Assembly: GCA_030636965.1 (NCBI GenBank)
Contig: DAOVVW010000078.1
Location: forward strand, 1-5,840
Source: Pseudomonadota bacterium
GTDB taxonomy: Bacteria; BMS3Abin14
DNA: 5,840 nt
Direction: 5' to 3'
Below the pieces are notes generated by a model. It saw only the letters and a program-made list of their open reading frames with translations. It was not told where the DNA came from and made no database searches. A program made the translations under genes and the position numbers. Of the stretch, positions 1 to 5,840 are shown in pieces. Position 1 is the stretch's first letter, and every line of letters begins with the position of its first letter.

Positions 1-1
1 A

Positions 2-745
2 CTGCTTGTTTATGACGATCTTTCAAAGCACGCTGCCGCGTACAGACAGCTCTCACTTCTCCTCAGGCGCCCCCCCGGCCGTGAAGCATATCCGGGGGAT
101 GTTTTCTATGTCCACTCAAGATTGCTGGCAAGAGCGGCAAAGATGAGCGATGAAGAAGGCGGAGGGTCGCTGACTGCGCTACCGGTGATAGAGACACAGG
201 CAGGCGATGTGGCTGCCTACATTCCTACAAATGTGATCTCCATTACCGACGGACAGATCTTCCTTGAGTCAGATCTCTTCTATTCCGGTGTCAGGCCCGC
301 CATTAACGTAGGTATCTCCGTCTCCCGTGTAGGAGGTAATGCCCAGATAAGGGCCTTCCGTCAGGTGGCCGGCCGCCTGAGGCTTGACCTGGCCCAGTAC
401 AGGGAAATGGAAGCCTTTGCTCAGTTTGGCTCCGACCTGGACCAGGCGACACAGGCGCAACTCGCTCGAGGAGAGAGGCTGGTGGAGATCCTCAAGCAGG
501 GCCAGTATGTACCGATGCCCGTTGAAAAACAGGTTCTTGCCGTTTTTGCGGCTACCAACGGGTATGTGGACGAATATCCGACGGATGCCATTCTGAAATA
601 CGAAGAAGAACTCGAACACTTCATGGACAACCGGCATCCGGAAACAATGAAAGATCTGCGTGAGAGAAAAGAAATAGACGACGATCTGAAGGGCAGGCTG
701 AAAGCGGCCCTGGATGAATTCAAGAGCGAATTCGTTACAGATTAA
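2..745 (+). CDS. atpA: F1 ATP synthase subunit alpha, C-terminal half (5' truncated by window)
   Basis: Alpha subunit of the F1 catalytic head, the non-catalytic nucleotide-binding partner of beta in the alpha3beta3 ring on the cytoplasmic face of the membrane. The frame is open from base 2, so the gene enters from the left; about 247 residues are present of the roughly 500-510 usual for the family. The first visible residues ([16 protein letters not shown], then [14 protein letters not shown]) are typical mid-alpha sequence. They are followed by [22 protein letters not shown] and GISVSRVGG, whose Arg (codon 326-328) corresponds to the arginine finger reaching into the beta catalytic site. 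[10 protein letters not shown] and [14 protein letters not shown] mark the C-terminal helical domain. The ATG at 122 is internal, not the true start. The P-loop lies outside the window. The stop is TAA at 743-745; atpG follows after 67 nt that contain a repeat-like hairpin. Confidence 0.98.
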   Translation: MLVYDDLSKHAAAYRQLSLLLRRPPGREAYPGDVFYVHSRLLARAAKMSDEEGGGSLTALPVIETQAGDVAAYIPTNVISITDGQIFLESDLFYSGVRPAINVGISVSRVGGNAQIRAFRQVAGRLRLDLAQYREMEAFAQFGSDLDQATQAQLARGERLVEILKQGQYVPMPVEKQVLAVFAATNGYVDEYPTDAILKYEEELEHFMDNRHPETMKDLRERKEIDDDLKGRLKAALDEFKSEFVTD

Positions 746-746
746 C

Positions 747-783
747 AAAAAATCCATGGATGGACTTTTTACGACACTATTAA
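747..783. repeat. Degenerate copy of a small palindromic repeat, atpA-atpG spacer
   Basis: The core is an inverted repeat: AAAAA at 747-751 pairs with TTTTT at 766-770, and TCCAT at 753-757 pairs with ATGGA at 760-764 around a GG centre. It is followed by ACGACACTATTAAC. The order AATCCAT..ATGG..CTTTTT(T)ACGAC is shared with the intact palindrome at 4894-4943, so the two look related. Here the left outer arm is missing or replaced by the end of atpA. Function is unknown; it would form a hairpin in the atp mRNA between two cistrons. Confidence 0.6.
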
Positions 784-812
784 CAATAACTCCGGGAGAG
801 TGAGCTGACATC

Positions 813-1670
813 ATGTCTAACCTCAGAGACATAAGACGGCGCATCCAGTCGGTCAAGAACACGGAACAGATCACCAAGGCGATGAAAATGGTTGCGGCCT
901 CCAGGCTGCGAAGGGCCCAGGAGGCGATACTTGCATCGAGGCCTTATGCACTGAAGATGCTGGAGGTCCTTTCCAGCCTTGCCCTCAGGACGAACCCAGA
1001 GGCCCATCCTCTCCTGGTAACGAGGGAGCCGAAGAAGGCCGATATGGTTGTGGTTACATCCGACCGGGGCCTTTGCGGCGCGTTCAACTCCAACATTCTG
1101 CGAAAAGCAGAGCAGTTCATGGCCGAGCACCCTGACTGGGAATTCTCCATGCACCTTGTGGGCCGAAAGGCCGTGGAATACTTCAAGCGCAGGGAGGTTA
1201 ATACCCGCAAGATCTCTCTGGATATTCTCGCCGACGTTTCCCTCCCACATGCCATGGCCATTGGAAATGACGTTGTGGAAAGCTATCTTGAAGAGGAGTT
1301 CGACCAGGTCTTCATGGTGTACAATGAATTCAAATCGGCCATACAGCAAAATGTTATCGTGGAGCAACTTCTGCCCATCAAGCCGATGGAAGTCACCGAA
1401 GACCATTTTGCGGTTGAGTATCTCTACGAGCCATCAGAAGATATGGTACTCGAGGAGCTTCTGCCGCGGCACATAAACATTCAGGTCTTCAGAGTCCTGT
1501 TAGAGTCGGTAGCCAGCGAACACGGCGCCAGGATGACGGCCATGGATGCAGCAAGCAAAAACGCGGGAGAGATGATTGACCAGCTAACGCTGCTTTACAA
1601 CCGGTCCAGACAGGCGGCTATCACCAAGGAACTGGTGGAGGTTGTCAGCGGCGCGGAAGCTATTAAATAG
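813..1670 (+). CDS. atpG: F1 ATP synthase subunit gamma
   Basis: Central rotor shaft of F1: its two long terminal helices form the coiled coil that turns inside the alpha3beta3 ring and couples proton flow to ATP synthesis. The 285 residues match the usual bacterial length (about 285-290). The N-terminal helix reads MSNLRDIRRRIQSVKNTEQITKAMKMVAASRLRRAQ, DRGLCGAFN is at residues 84-92, and the conserved C-terminal helix containing EHGARMTAMDAASKNA starts near residue 235. The ATG at 813 fits the family N-terminus exactly and has a GGGAGAG Shine-Dalgarno at 794-800, at a rather long spacing. It sits between atpA and atpD in the standard order A-G-D-C and is presumably co-transcribed with them. 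No damage seen. Confidence 0.98.
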   Translation: MSNLRDIRRRIQSVKNTEQITKAMKMVAASRLRRAQEAILASRPYALKMLEVLSSLALRTNPEAHPLLVTREPKKADMVVVTSDRGLCGAFNSNILRKAEQFMAEHPDWEFSMHLVGRKAVEYFKRREVNTRKISLDILADVSLPHAMAIGNDVVESYLEEEFDQVFMVYNEFKSAIQQNVIVEQLLPIKPMEVTEDHFAVEYLYEPSEDMVLEELLPRHINIQVFRVLLESVASEHGARMTAMDAASKNAGEMIDQLTLLYNRSRQAAITKELVEVVSGAEAIK

Positions 1671-1738
1671 AATGGAGCCCGAGGCGGGAACATTGCACCC
1701 GGAACTCGGTAATGACTTTAGATAAGGGGGTACGGTAA

Positions 1739-3151
<1,413 letters not shown>

Positions 3152-3158
3152 CTGAATT

Positions 3159-3575
3159 ATGGCAGAGACAGCAGGCACAAAACTGACCCTCGAGGTAGTC
3201 ACGCCAGAAAAAGTGGTTATCTCGGAGGAAGTGGATGAGGTGGTGCTCCCTGGGATCGAAGGGGAGTTCGGTGTCCTTCCGGGGCACATACCCTTCCTGA
3301 CAGCCCTGAAGGTCGGCGCGATGTACTACAAGAAGGGCGAGGAATCAGAATACCTGGCGCTTTCGTGGGGCTATGTGGAAGTTGCCTCAGACAGGGTAAT
3401 GGTTCTTGCCGAGACAGCGGAAAAAGCAACCGAGATCGACATAAAAAGAGCAGAGGACTCCCGTGAGGCGGCAGAGAAGATCCTGACAGCCGGCAAGGAA
3501 GACACTGAATACGAGAAAGCCCAGGTGCGGCTGGAAAAGTCCATCATAAGAGTACAGATCGCAGGCAAGAAATAG
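3159..3575 (+). CDS. atpC: F1 ATP synthase subunit epsilon
   Basis: Epsilon subunit, part of the central stalk; it links gamma to the c-ring and in many bacteria damps ATP hydrolysis through its C-terminal helices. The 138 residues are a typical length. The N-terminal beta-sandwich shows LTLEVVTPEKVV, then LPGIEGEFGVLPGH at 30-43, the family's most recognisable motif, and a SWGYVEVASDRVMVLAETAE strand. The charged, helix-prone C-terminus (about residues 88-138) fits the usual helical hairpin. The ATG lies 7 nt after the atpD stop and I see no good Shine-Dalgarno before it, so translational coupling to atpD is likely. It is the last gene of the operon; a strong terminator follows 36 nt downstream. 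Confidence 0.97.
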   Translation: MAETAGTKLTLEVVTPEKVVISEEVDEVVLPGIEGEFGVLPGHIPFLTALKVGAMYYKKGEESEYLALSWGYVEVASDRVMVLAETAEKATEIDIKRAEDSREAAEKILTAGKEDTEYEKAQVRLEKSIIRVQIAGKK

Positions 3576-3611
3576 GGGATGTTTCTTCCTGCAGTAGAGG
3601 CGACACTACCG

Positions 3612-3644
3612 ACGCCCCCCGGATCGGGGGGCGTTTCCTTTTTG
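3612..3644 (+). terminator. Intrinsic terminator of the atp operon
   Basis: A 9-bp perfect GC-rich stem, ACGCCCCCC (3612-3620) with GGGGGGCGT (3626-3634), closes over the 5-nt loop GGATC and is followed by a T-rich tract (TTCCTTTTT). It lies 36 nt after the atpC stop, the expected place for the operon end. Confidence 0.92.
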
Positions 3645-3669
3645 ACTTTTACCGGCAGGGGATTATAAT
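3642..3669 (+). promoter_or_regulatory. Sigma70-type promoter for the tRNA-Pro
   Basis: The -35 box TTGACT (3642-3647) and the perfect -10 box TATAAT (3664-3669) are separated by 16 bp. Predicted transcription start is about 3676, leaving a leader of about 100 nt before the tRNA. The -35 box overlaps the T-tract of the atp terminator, so one unit ends where the next begins. The leader holds two small hairpins, 3721-3740 and 3757-3773. Confidence 0.75.
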
Positions 3670-3720
3670 ATCCTTTGATTTTCAAGGTATATGGACTCTC
3701 GCTAAAAACAACCGGTAAAG

Positions 3721-3740
3721 AACTCCTTGAGAAAGGAGTT
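3721..3740 (+). other. Hairpin with GAGA tetraloop in the tRNA-Pro leader
   Basis: AACTCCTT (3721-3728) pairs perfectly with AAGGAGTT (3733-3740) over the loop GAGA, which fits the stable GNRA class. No T-tract follows, so it is not an intrinsic terminator. A second inverted repeat, AGCCGG (3757-3762) with CCGGCT (3768-3773), lies just before the tRNA. Both may fold in the precursor and guide 5' processing, but this is inference. Confidence 0.5.
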
Positions 3741-3776
3741 GACACACGTTATTGCGAGCCGGACGTACCGGCTTGA

Positions 3777-3853
3777 CGGGATGTGGCGCAGCTTGGTAGC
3801 GCGCATGGTTCGGGACCATGAGGCCGCGGGTTCAAATCCCGCCATCCCGACCA
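3777..3853 (+). tRNA. tRNA-Pro (anticodon CGG)
   Basis: A complete 77-nt cloverleaf that reads proline CCG codons. The acceptor stem is CGGGATG (3777-3783) with CATCCCG (3843-3849), the discriminator base is A3850 and CCA is encoded (3851-3853). The D stem is GCGC (3786-3789) with GCGC (3799-3802). The anticodon stem CATGG/CCATG holds the loop TTCGGGA with CGG at 3811-3813. The T stem is GCGGG/CCCGC with loop TTCAAAT. All stems pair perfectly, and the C1-G72 pair with discriminator A is usual for bacterial proline tRNAs. Confidence 0.98.
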
Positions 3854-3858
3854 GTTCT

Positions 3859-3886
3859 CGGCCTGGTAATGCCAGGCCGTTTTTTT
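3859..3886 (+). terminator. Intrinsic terminator after tRNA-Pro
   Basis: The 8-bp perfect stem CGGCCTGG (3859-3866) / CCAGGCCG (3872-3879) has a 5-nt loop, TAATG, and is followed by seven T (3880-3886). It starts 5 nt after the encoded CCA, making the tRNA a single-gene unit. Confidence 0.93.
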
Positions 3887-3893
3887 CTCCGGC

Positions 3894-4154
3894 ATGTTAT
3901 ATGTAATTACATTTGGTTTCTTCATAGCATATGTTGCCATCCTTTCGGCCGTTGCCTGGTATCTCATTAACAGCTTTGTCGCTCCCCTTATTGGTGCCAG
4001 CAGGAACGAGGCTGTCATCATATTCTACTGCACTTTGATAGTTGCCTTCATTCTCCTTATCCTGGCTAATTATTACACTGGTTTTCTGGCTACCATTTAT
4101 CATTATTTCGATGACACCCTTTTTGGGGGGCAGAACACTCGGAGGCTGATTTGA
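3894..4154 (+). CDS. Possible small two-helix membrane protein, unknown function
   Basis: An 86-residue reading frame that I do not recognise. Two strongly hydrophobic segments, about residues 4-29 and 41-64, are joined by a short polar link (GASRNEA); the tail of about 20 residues is polar and aromatic (YHYFDDTLFGGQNTRRLI). This pattern would suit a small inner-membrane protein with two spanning helices. Against it: the ATG lies 7 nt after the T-tract of the tRNA terminator, no Shine-Dalgarno is visible, no own promoter is evident, and an in-frame stop at 3867 excludes an earlier start. No other ATG, GTG or TTG occurs in frame before the second hydrophobic segment. It would depend on readthrough or on an unseen signal. 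It could be a chance frame, since T-rich DNA tends to encode hydrophobic residues. Confidence 0.45.
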   Translation: MLYVITFGFFIAYVAILSAVAWYLINSFVAPLIGASRNEAVIIFYCTLIVAFILLILANYYTGFLATIYHYFDDTLFGGQNTRRLI

Positions 4155-4196
4155 GCCGGTCTTTAAAGGGAGAGGATACAGGAAAGCTTGGCGCCG

Positions 4197-4220
4197 AAAT
4201 CGTGTGTATATCCACGGTTT
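4197..4220. other. Weak inverted repeat between convergent genes
   Basis: AAATCGTG (4197-4204) can pair with CACGGTTT (4213-4220), with one G-T pair, over an 8-nt loop. It lies in the 105-nt gap between the small plus-strand frame and the end of bioY, where a terminator would be expected, but neither strand has a clear T-run after it. A second short stem, GAGGTT/AACCTC (4247-4261), overlaps the bioY stop codon. No convincing bioY terminator is visible. Confidence 0.25.
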
Positions 4221-4259
4221 TCTAGATGTTGGTGGCTGACTGCCCGGAGGTTGAAAACC

Positions 4260-4817
4260 TCATAGACTCCGTGTGAGATTAAGATTTCTTTTCAGTGGGG
4301 GGATCATGAAAGCGCCAATGACTATTTTGGCTATATCTCCGGGAAGAAATGGAAACATGCCGATCATCAGGAGGGCATTTAGCCCCAACGATTTTCCCTG
4401 GAGCACATTCAGATAGAAGGCAAGAAAGGGAAGGCCCGCGCAGTAAACAACTGCGGTACCGAAGAGCATGGCTGCAAGAGCACGGGGAAATTTCAACTCC
4501 TGTACATCACGGGGGATGATCAGGCCGACTATAGCCGAGGCAAATGGGAAGGAGGCCAGAAACCCGAAAGTAGGAGAAAATATATATTGCGGTCCTCCGC
4601 CCCCTGCGAATACGGGAAGCCCCACAAGACCAAGGATGATGTAAGCTGTCATGGATGCAGCGCCCAGGGCGGGACCGAGGATGGCTCCGGACAGCAGGAC
4701 AAAAAAGGTCTGAAGTGTTATGGGTACAGGGCCCACAGGGATCTTGATGTATGCACCGGCTGTAGTAAGGGCTACAGTCAGCGCAACGAGGACCATGCTT
4801 TTCGTAGTCAGCTTCAT
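4260..4817 (-). CDS. bioY: BioY, biotin-binding S component of an ECF transporter
   Basis: Integral inner-membrane protein that captures biotin and, usually with the ECF energy module (two ATPases plus EcfT), brings it into the cell. The 185 residues match the family (about 180-200). Hydrophobic segments fill most of the protein, roughly residues 7-24, 36-70, 81-102, 112-138 and 146-175, consistent with six helices. Family hallmarks seen: IPVGPVPITLQTFFVLLSG (26-44), the glycine-rich VFAGGGGPQYIFSPTFGFLASF region (69-90) and FLPGDIAKIVIGA (157-169). The ATG at 4817-4815 has GGAG 5 nt upstream (4826-4823). No ECF ATPase or EcfT gene is next to it, so the module is presumably encoded elsewhere, or BioY acts alone as reported for some species. 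It is divergent from coaE. Whether it responds to BirA cannot be told from the sequence; I saw no clear BirA site. Confidence 0.96.
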   Translation of the reverse strand: MKLTTKSMVLVALTVALTTAGAYIKIPVGPVPITLQTFFVLLSGAILGPALGAASMTAYIILGLVGLPVFAGGGGPQYIFSPTFGFLASFPFASAIVGLIIPRDVQELKFPRALAAMLFGTAVVYCAGLPFLAFYLNVLQGKSLGLNALLMIGMFPFLPGDIAKIVIGAFMIPPLKRNLNLTRSL

Positions 4818-4861
4818 TTATTCTCCAGGCTAGAGAAGATAAAATTTAGTAAGGCTGCGGC

Positions 4862-4890
4862 ATTCTAAACACTAGTAAATTGCTTGTCAA
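4862..4890 (-). promoter_or_regulatory. Sigma70-type promoter of bioY
   Basis: On the minus strand a perfect -35 TTGACA (4890-4885) is followed after 17 bp by TAGAAT (4867-4862), five of six consensus bases. Predicted start is near 4855, giving a leader of about 38 nt before the bioY ATG. Box quality and spacing are close to ideal, implying strong basal expression unless a repressor acts. Confidence 0.82.
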
Positions 4891-4893
4891 ACT

Positions 4894-4943
4894 TTGGTAT
4901 AGTCGTAAGAAATCCATTCATGGCTTTTTTACGACTATACCAA
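4894..4943. repeat. 50-bp near-perfect palindrome between bioY and coaE
   Basis: The left arm TTGGTATAGTCGTAA (4894-4908) has its exact reverse complement at 4929-4943. Pairing continues inward: GAAA (4909-4912) with TTTT (4925-4928), including one G-T pair, then, past a T/C mismatch, CCAT (4914-4917) with ATGG (4920-4923) around a TC centre. Nearly the whole 50 bp can fold into one long hairpin or cruciform. It lies just upstream of the bioY -35 box and 37 bp before the coaE start. Its central and right part resembles 747-783, which points to a dispersed element more than a gene-specific operator. Confidence 0.9.
4895..4903 (+). promoter_or_regulatory. Candidate extended -10 promoter for coaE inside the palindrome arm
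   Basis: TGGTATAGT fits the extended -10 form TGnTATAnT, with the start predicted near 4910 and coaE beginning at 4981. No good -35 box lies upstream. Because of the symmetry, the same motif occurs on the minus strand in the right arm (4942-4934), pointing at bioY. No other promoter for coaE is obvious, but the match may be accidental to the repeat. Confidence 0.35.
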
Positions 4944-4980
4944 CAGTTCACAGCTGCATTCAGGCTGACGGGAAATTAAG

Positions 4981-5574
4981 ATGGTCAAGGTGGCTATAAC
5001 AGGTGGTATTGGTTCAGGAAAAAGCACTGTCAGGGAGCTATTGTCCTCTATGGGCGCCGTGGGGGTAGATACCGATGAGATTGCGAGGCAGGTTGTAGAG
5101 CCCGGTACAAAGGGGGCCCAACTGATAAAAGTGGCCTTTGGAGGGGAGTTTTTCAATGAGGACGGCGGGCTGGAAAGGAAAAAGATGGCAGCCGTTGTTT
5201 TTGACGACCCTCAGGCCAGACTCCGCCTGGAAGAGATCCTGCATCCCCTTATAATTGAAGAGGAAACTCGAATAATGGTAAGCACCACAGCGAAACAACC
5301 AGATACGATCTTTGCCGTGGAGATTCCATTGCTAACAGAGGGGAAAAGGCATGAGCGTTACGACAGGGTCATTCTGGTTACGGCACCTGCGGACATACGC
5401 CTTGAGAGGCTTGTTGAATCGGGAAGATATACTCGTGAGGAAGCCCTCGCAAGGATGGGCCACCAGGTTACGGACGAGGCCAGGATGGAAGTTGCTGATT
5501 ACGTGGTGGATAATAGCGGATCAGTTGATGATACTAGACTTCAGTGTGAAGAGATAATGAGTAAAATTATGTGA
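4981..5574 (+). CDS. coaE: Dephospho-CoA kinase
   Basis: Cytoplasmic P-loop kinase that phosphorylates the 3'-hydroxyl of the ribose of dephospho-CoA with ATP, the final step of coenzyme A synthesis. The 197 residues are a normal length (about 195-210). The Walker A motif GGIGSGKST is at 8-16, DTDEIAR at 30-36 supplies the catalytic-region Asp, and EILHPLI is at 85-91. EIPLLTE at 114-120 is the family's VPLLFE-type motif with Thr where Phe is usual. The lid and C-terminal pattern is RMGHQVTDEAR (158-168) and ADYVVDNSGSVDDT (172-185). The ATG at 4981 gives the classic N-terminus and has GGGA at 4970-4972/4973, about 7 nt upstream. It stands alone, divergent from bioY, with a palindromic repeat in the shared upstream region. 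No defect seen. Confidence 0.98.
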   Translation: MVKVAITGGIGSGKSTVRELLSSMGAVGVDTDEIARQVVEPGTKGAQLIKVAFGGEFFNEDGGLERKKMAAVVFDDPQARLRLEEILHPLIIEEETRIMVSTTAKQPDTIFAVEIPLLTEGKRHERYDRVILVTAPADIRLERLVESGRYTREEALARMGHQVTDEARMEVADYVVDNSGSVDDTRLQCEEIMSKIM

Positions 5575-5590
5575 GATAGGTGATTATCTG

Positions 5591-5666
5591 GTTTCAAGTT
5601 TCAGGTTCCAAGTAATAAATAATGGCAATGATTCCCAGTTGGAACTTGAAACATGCAACCTGAAAC
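5591..5666. repeat. Inverted element built from 7-bp units
   Basis: The left arm is three consecutive heptads, GTTTCAA, GTTTCAG, GTTCCAA (5591-5611). The right arm is four in reverse orientation, TTGGAAC, TTGAAAC, ATGCAAC, CTGAAAC (5639-5666). TTGGAAC is the exact complement of the innermost left unit. The arms are separated by 27 bp of AT-rich DNA (5612-5638). The arms can pair imperfectly, with one extra heptad on the right. It lies 16 bp after the coaE stop. There is no T-run after it, so it is not a standard terminator, and no spacers, so it is not CRISPR. Confidence 0.85.
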
Positions 5667-5709
5667 AGCTCGTACAACATCAAATAGGTCGTATGTCCTA
5701 TGATTGCTC

Positions 5710-5726
5710 ATCAAATTTGATATAAT
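5710..5726 (+). promoter_or_regulatory. Extended -10 promoter with overlapping palindrome
   Basis: TGATATAAT (5718-5726) is a perfect extended -10 (TGn plus TATAAT), with the start predicted near 5733. The 12-bp perfect palindrome ATCAAATTTGAT (5710-5721) overlaps it and could be an operator. No convincing -35 box is seen (CTATGA at the 17-bp position). It probably drives a gene beyond the right edge, since no credible gene starts in 5727-5840. Confidence 0.55.
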
Positions 5727-5796
5727 TTAAACAGCGGAAAAAATCTATCTGCTGCATCGAAGAGCAGGTCGGCCTGGAAATATTCGCAATACAACA

Positions 5797-5840
5797 ATGA
5801 TACTTTGCAAAAAGTCATCAACGCGCCCATTGGAGGGCGC
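5797..5840. repeat. Partial hairpin or repeat cut by the window end
   Basis: GCGCCC (5823-5828) pairs with GGGCGC (5835-5840) over ATTGGA at the last bases of the window. The preceding AAAAAGTCATCAAC would continue the stem if the sequence beyond the edge mirrors it. Read on the minus strand, GACTTTTT here also recalls the GGACTTTTTACGAC part of the repeat at 747-783. It may be a third palindromic repeat or a leader hairpin or attenuator of the next gene. Confidence 0.4.

Noticed and set aside
269..877. A 202-codon minus-strand frame opposite atpA and the atpA-atpG spacer
   Set aside because: It is antisense to conserved atpA, runs through the repeat and the start of atpG, and resembles no protein I recognise.
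780..1406. A 208-codon minus-strand frame opposite atpG
   Set aside because: It is fully antisense to a clear gamma subunit, with no recognisable protein features.
1671..1738. Regulatory element in the atpG-atpD spacer
   Set aside because: Apart from the atpD ribosome binding site I see no stem, repeat or promoter in these 68 nt.
3739..3767. A second tRNA promoter using TTGACA at 3739-3744
   Set aside because: The position 17 bp downstream reads GACGTA, which is not a -10 box, and the start would fall at the mature tRNA end.
3749..4021. A 90-codon minus-strand frame containing WRDLNPRPHGPEPCALPSC
   Set aside because: It is the antisense translation of the tRNA-Pro gene. This peptide string is a well-known false protein found wherever this conserved tRNA is read backwards; the frame also crosses the tRNA terminator.
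4587..4868. A 93-codon plus-strand frame opposite bioY
   Set aside because: Its sequence is the low-complexity type expected from antisense of a hydrophobic membrane protein gene, and it runs into the bioY promoter.
4894..4943. BirA biotin operator or an intrinsic terminator
   Set aside because: The arms do not match TTGTAAACC-type half-sites and the stem is too long. It lies upstream of both genes, is AT-rich, and its T-run is within the stem, so neither fits well.
5591..5666. CRISPR array
   Set aside because: The repeated units are 7 bp, contiguous and inverted between arms, with no unique spacers.
5797..5840. Start of a new gene at the ATG at 5797
   Set aside because: No Shine-Dalgarno precedes it, only about 14 codons are visible, and the stretch looks like a hairpin element instead.

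Overview
The window looks like ordinary chromosomal housekeeping DNA from a Gram-negative-type bacterium. The gene order (F1 ATPase genes on their own, then a Pro tRNA, bioY and coaE) and the style of the intergenic palindromes would suit a Desulfobacterota (deltaproteobacterial) or related lineage. That placement is an inference from gene style and repeat style, not something the sequence proves.

Layout. Positions 2-3575 (+) hold the distal part of an F1 ATP synthase operon: the C-terminal half of atpA (cut by the window edge), then complete atpG, atpD and atpC. It closes with a strong intrinsic terminator at 3612-3644. A consensus-like sigma70 promoter begins directly in that terminator's T-tract. 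After a leader of about 100 nt it serves a tRNA-Pro(CGG) at 3777-3853, which has its own terminator at 3859-3886. Right after this lies a possible 86-residue two-helix membrane protein (3894-4154) with no visible ribosome binding site. Facing it on the minus strand is bioY (4260-4817), the substrate-binding membrane subunit of a biotin ECF transporter, with a near-perfect promoter. Divergent from bioY is coaE (4981-5574, +), the last enzyme of coenzyme A synthesis. From 5575 to the right edge no gene is visible; that stretch holds a heptad-repeat palindrome, an extended -10 promoter and the start of another hairpin cut by the window end.

The genes are linked by central metabolism (ATP synthesis, proline decoding, biotin uptake, CoA synthesis), not by one pathway. 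I see no new multi-gene system. The non-routine content is in the spacers: a 50-bp, nearly perfect palindrome between bioY and coaE has a recognisable degenerate relative between atpA and atpG, and perhaps a third, partial relative at the right edge. Together these suggest a dispersed small palindromic repeat family. A separate element at 5591-5666 is built from 7-bp units in inverted orientation.
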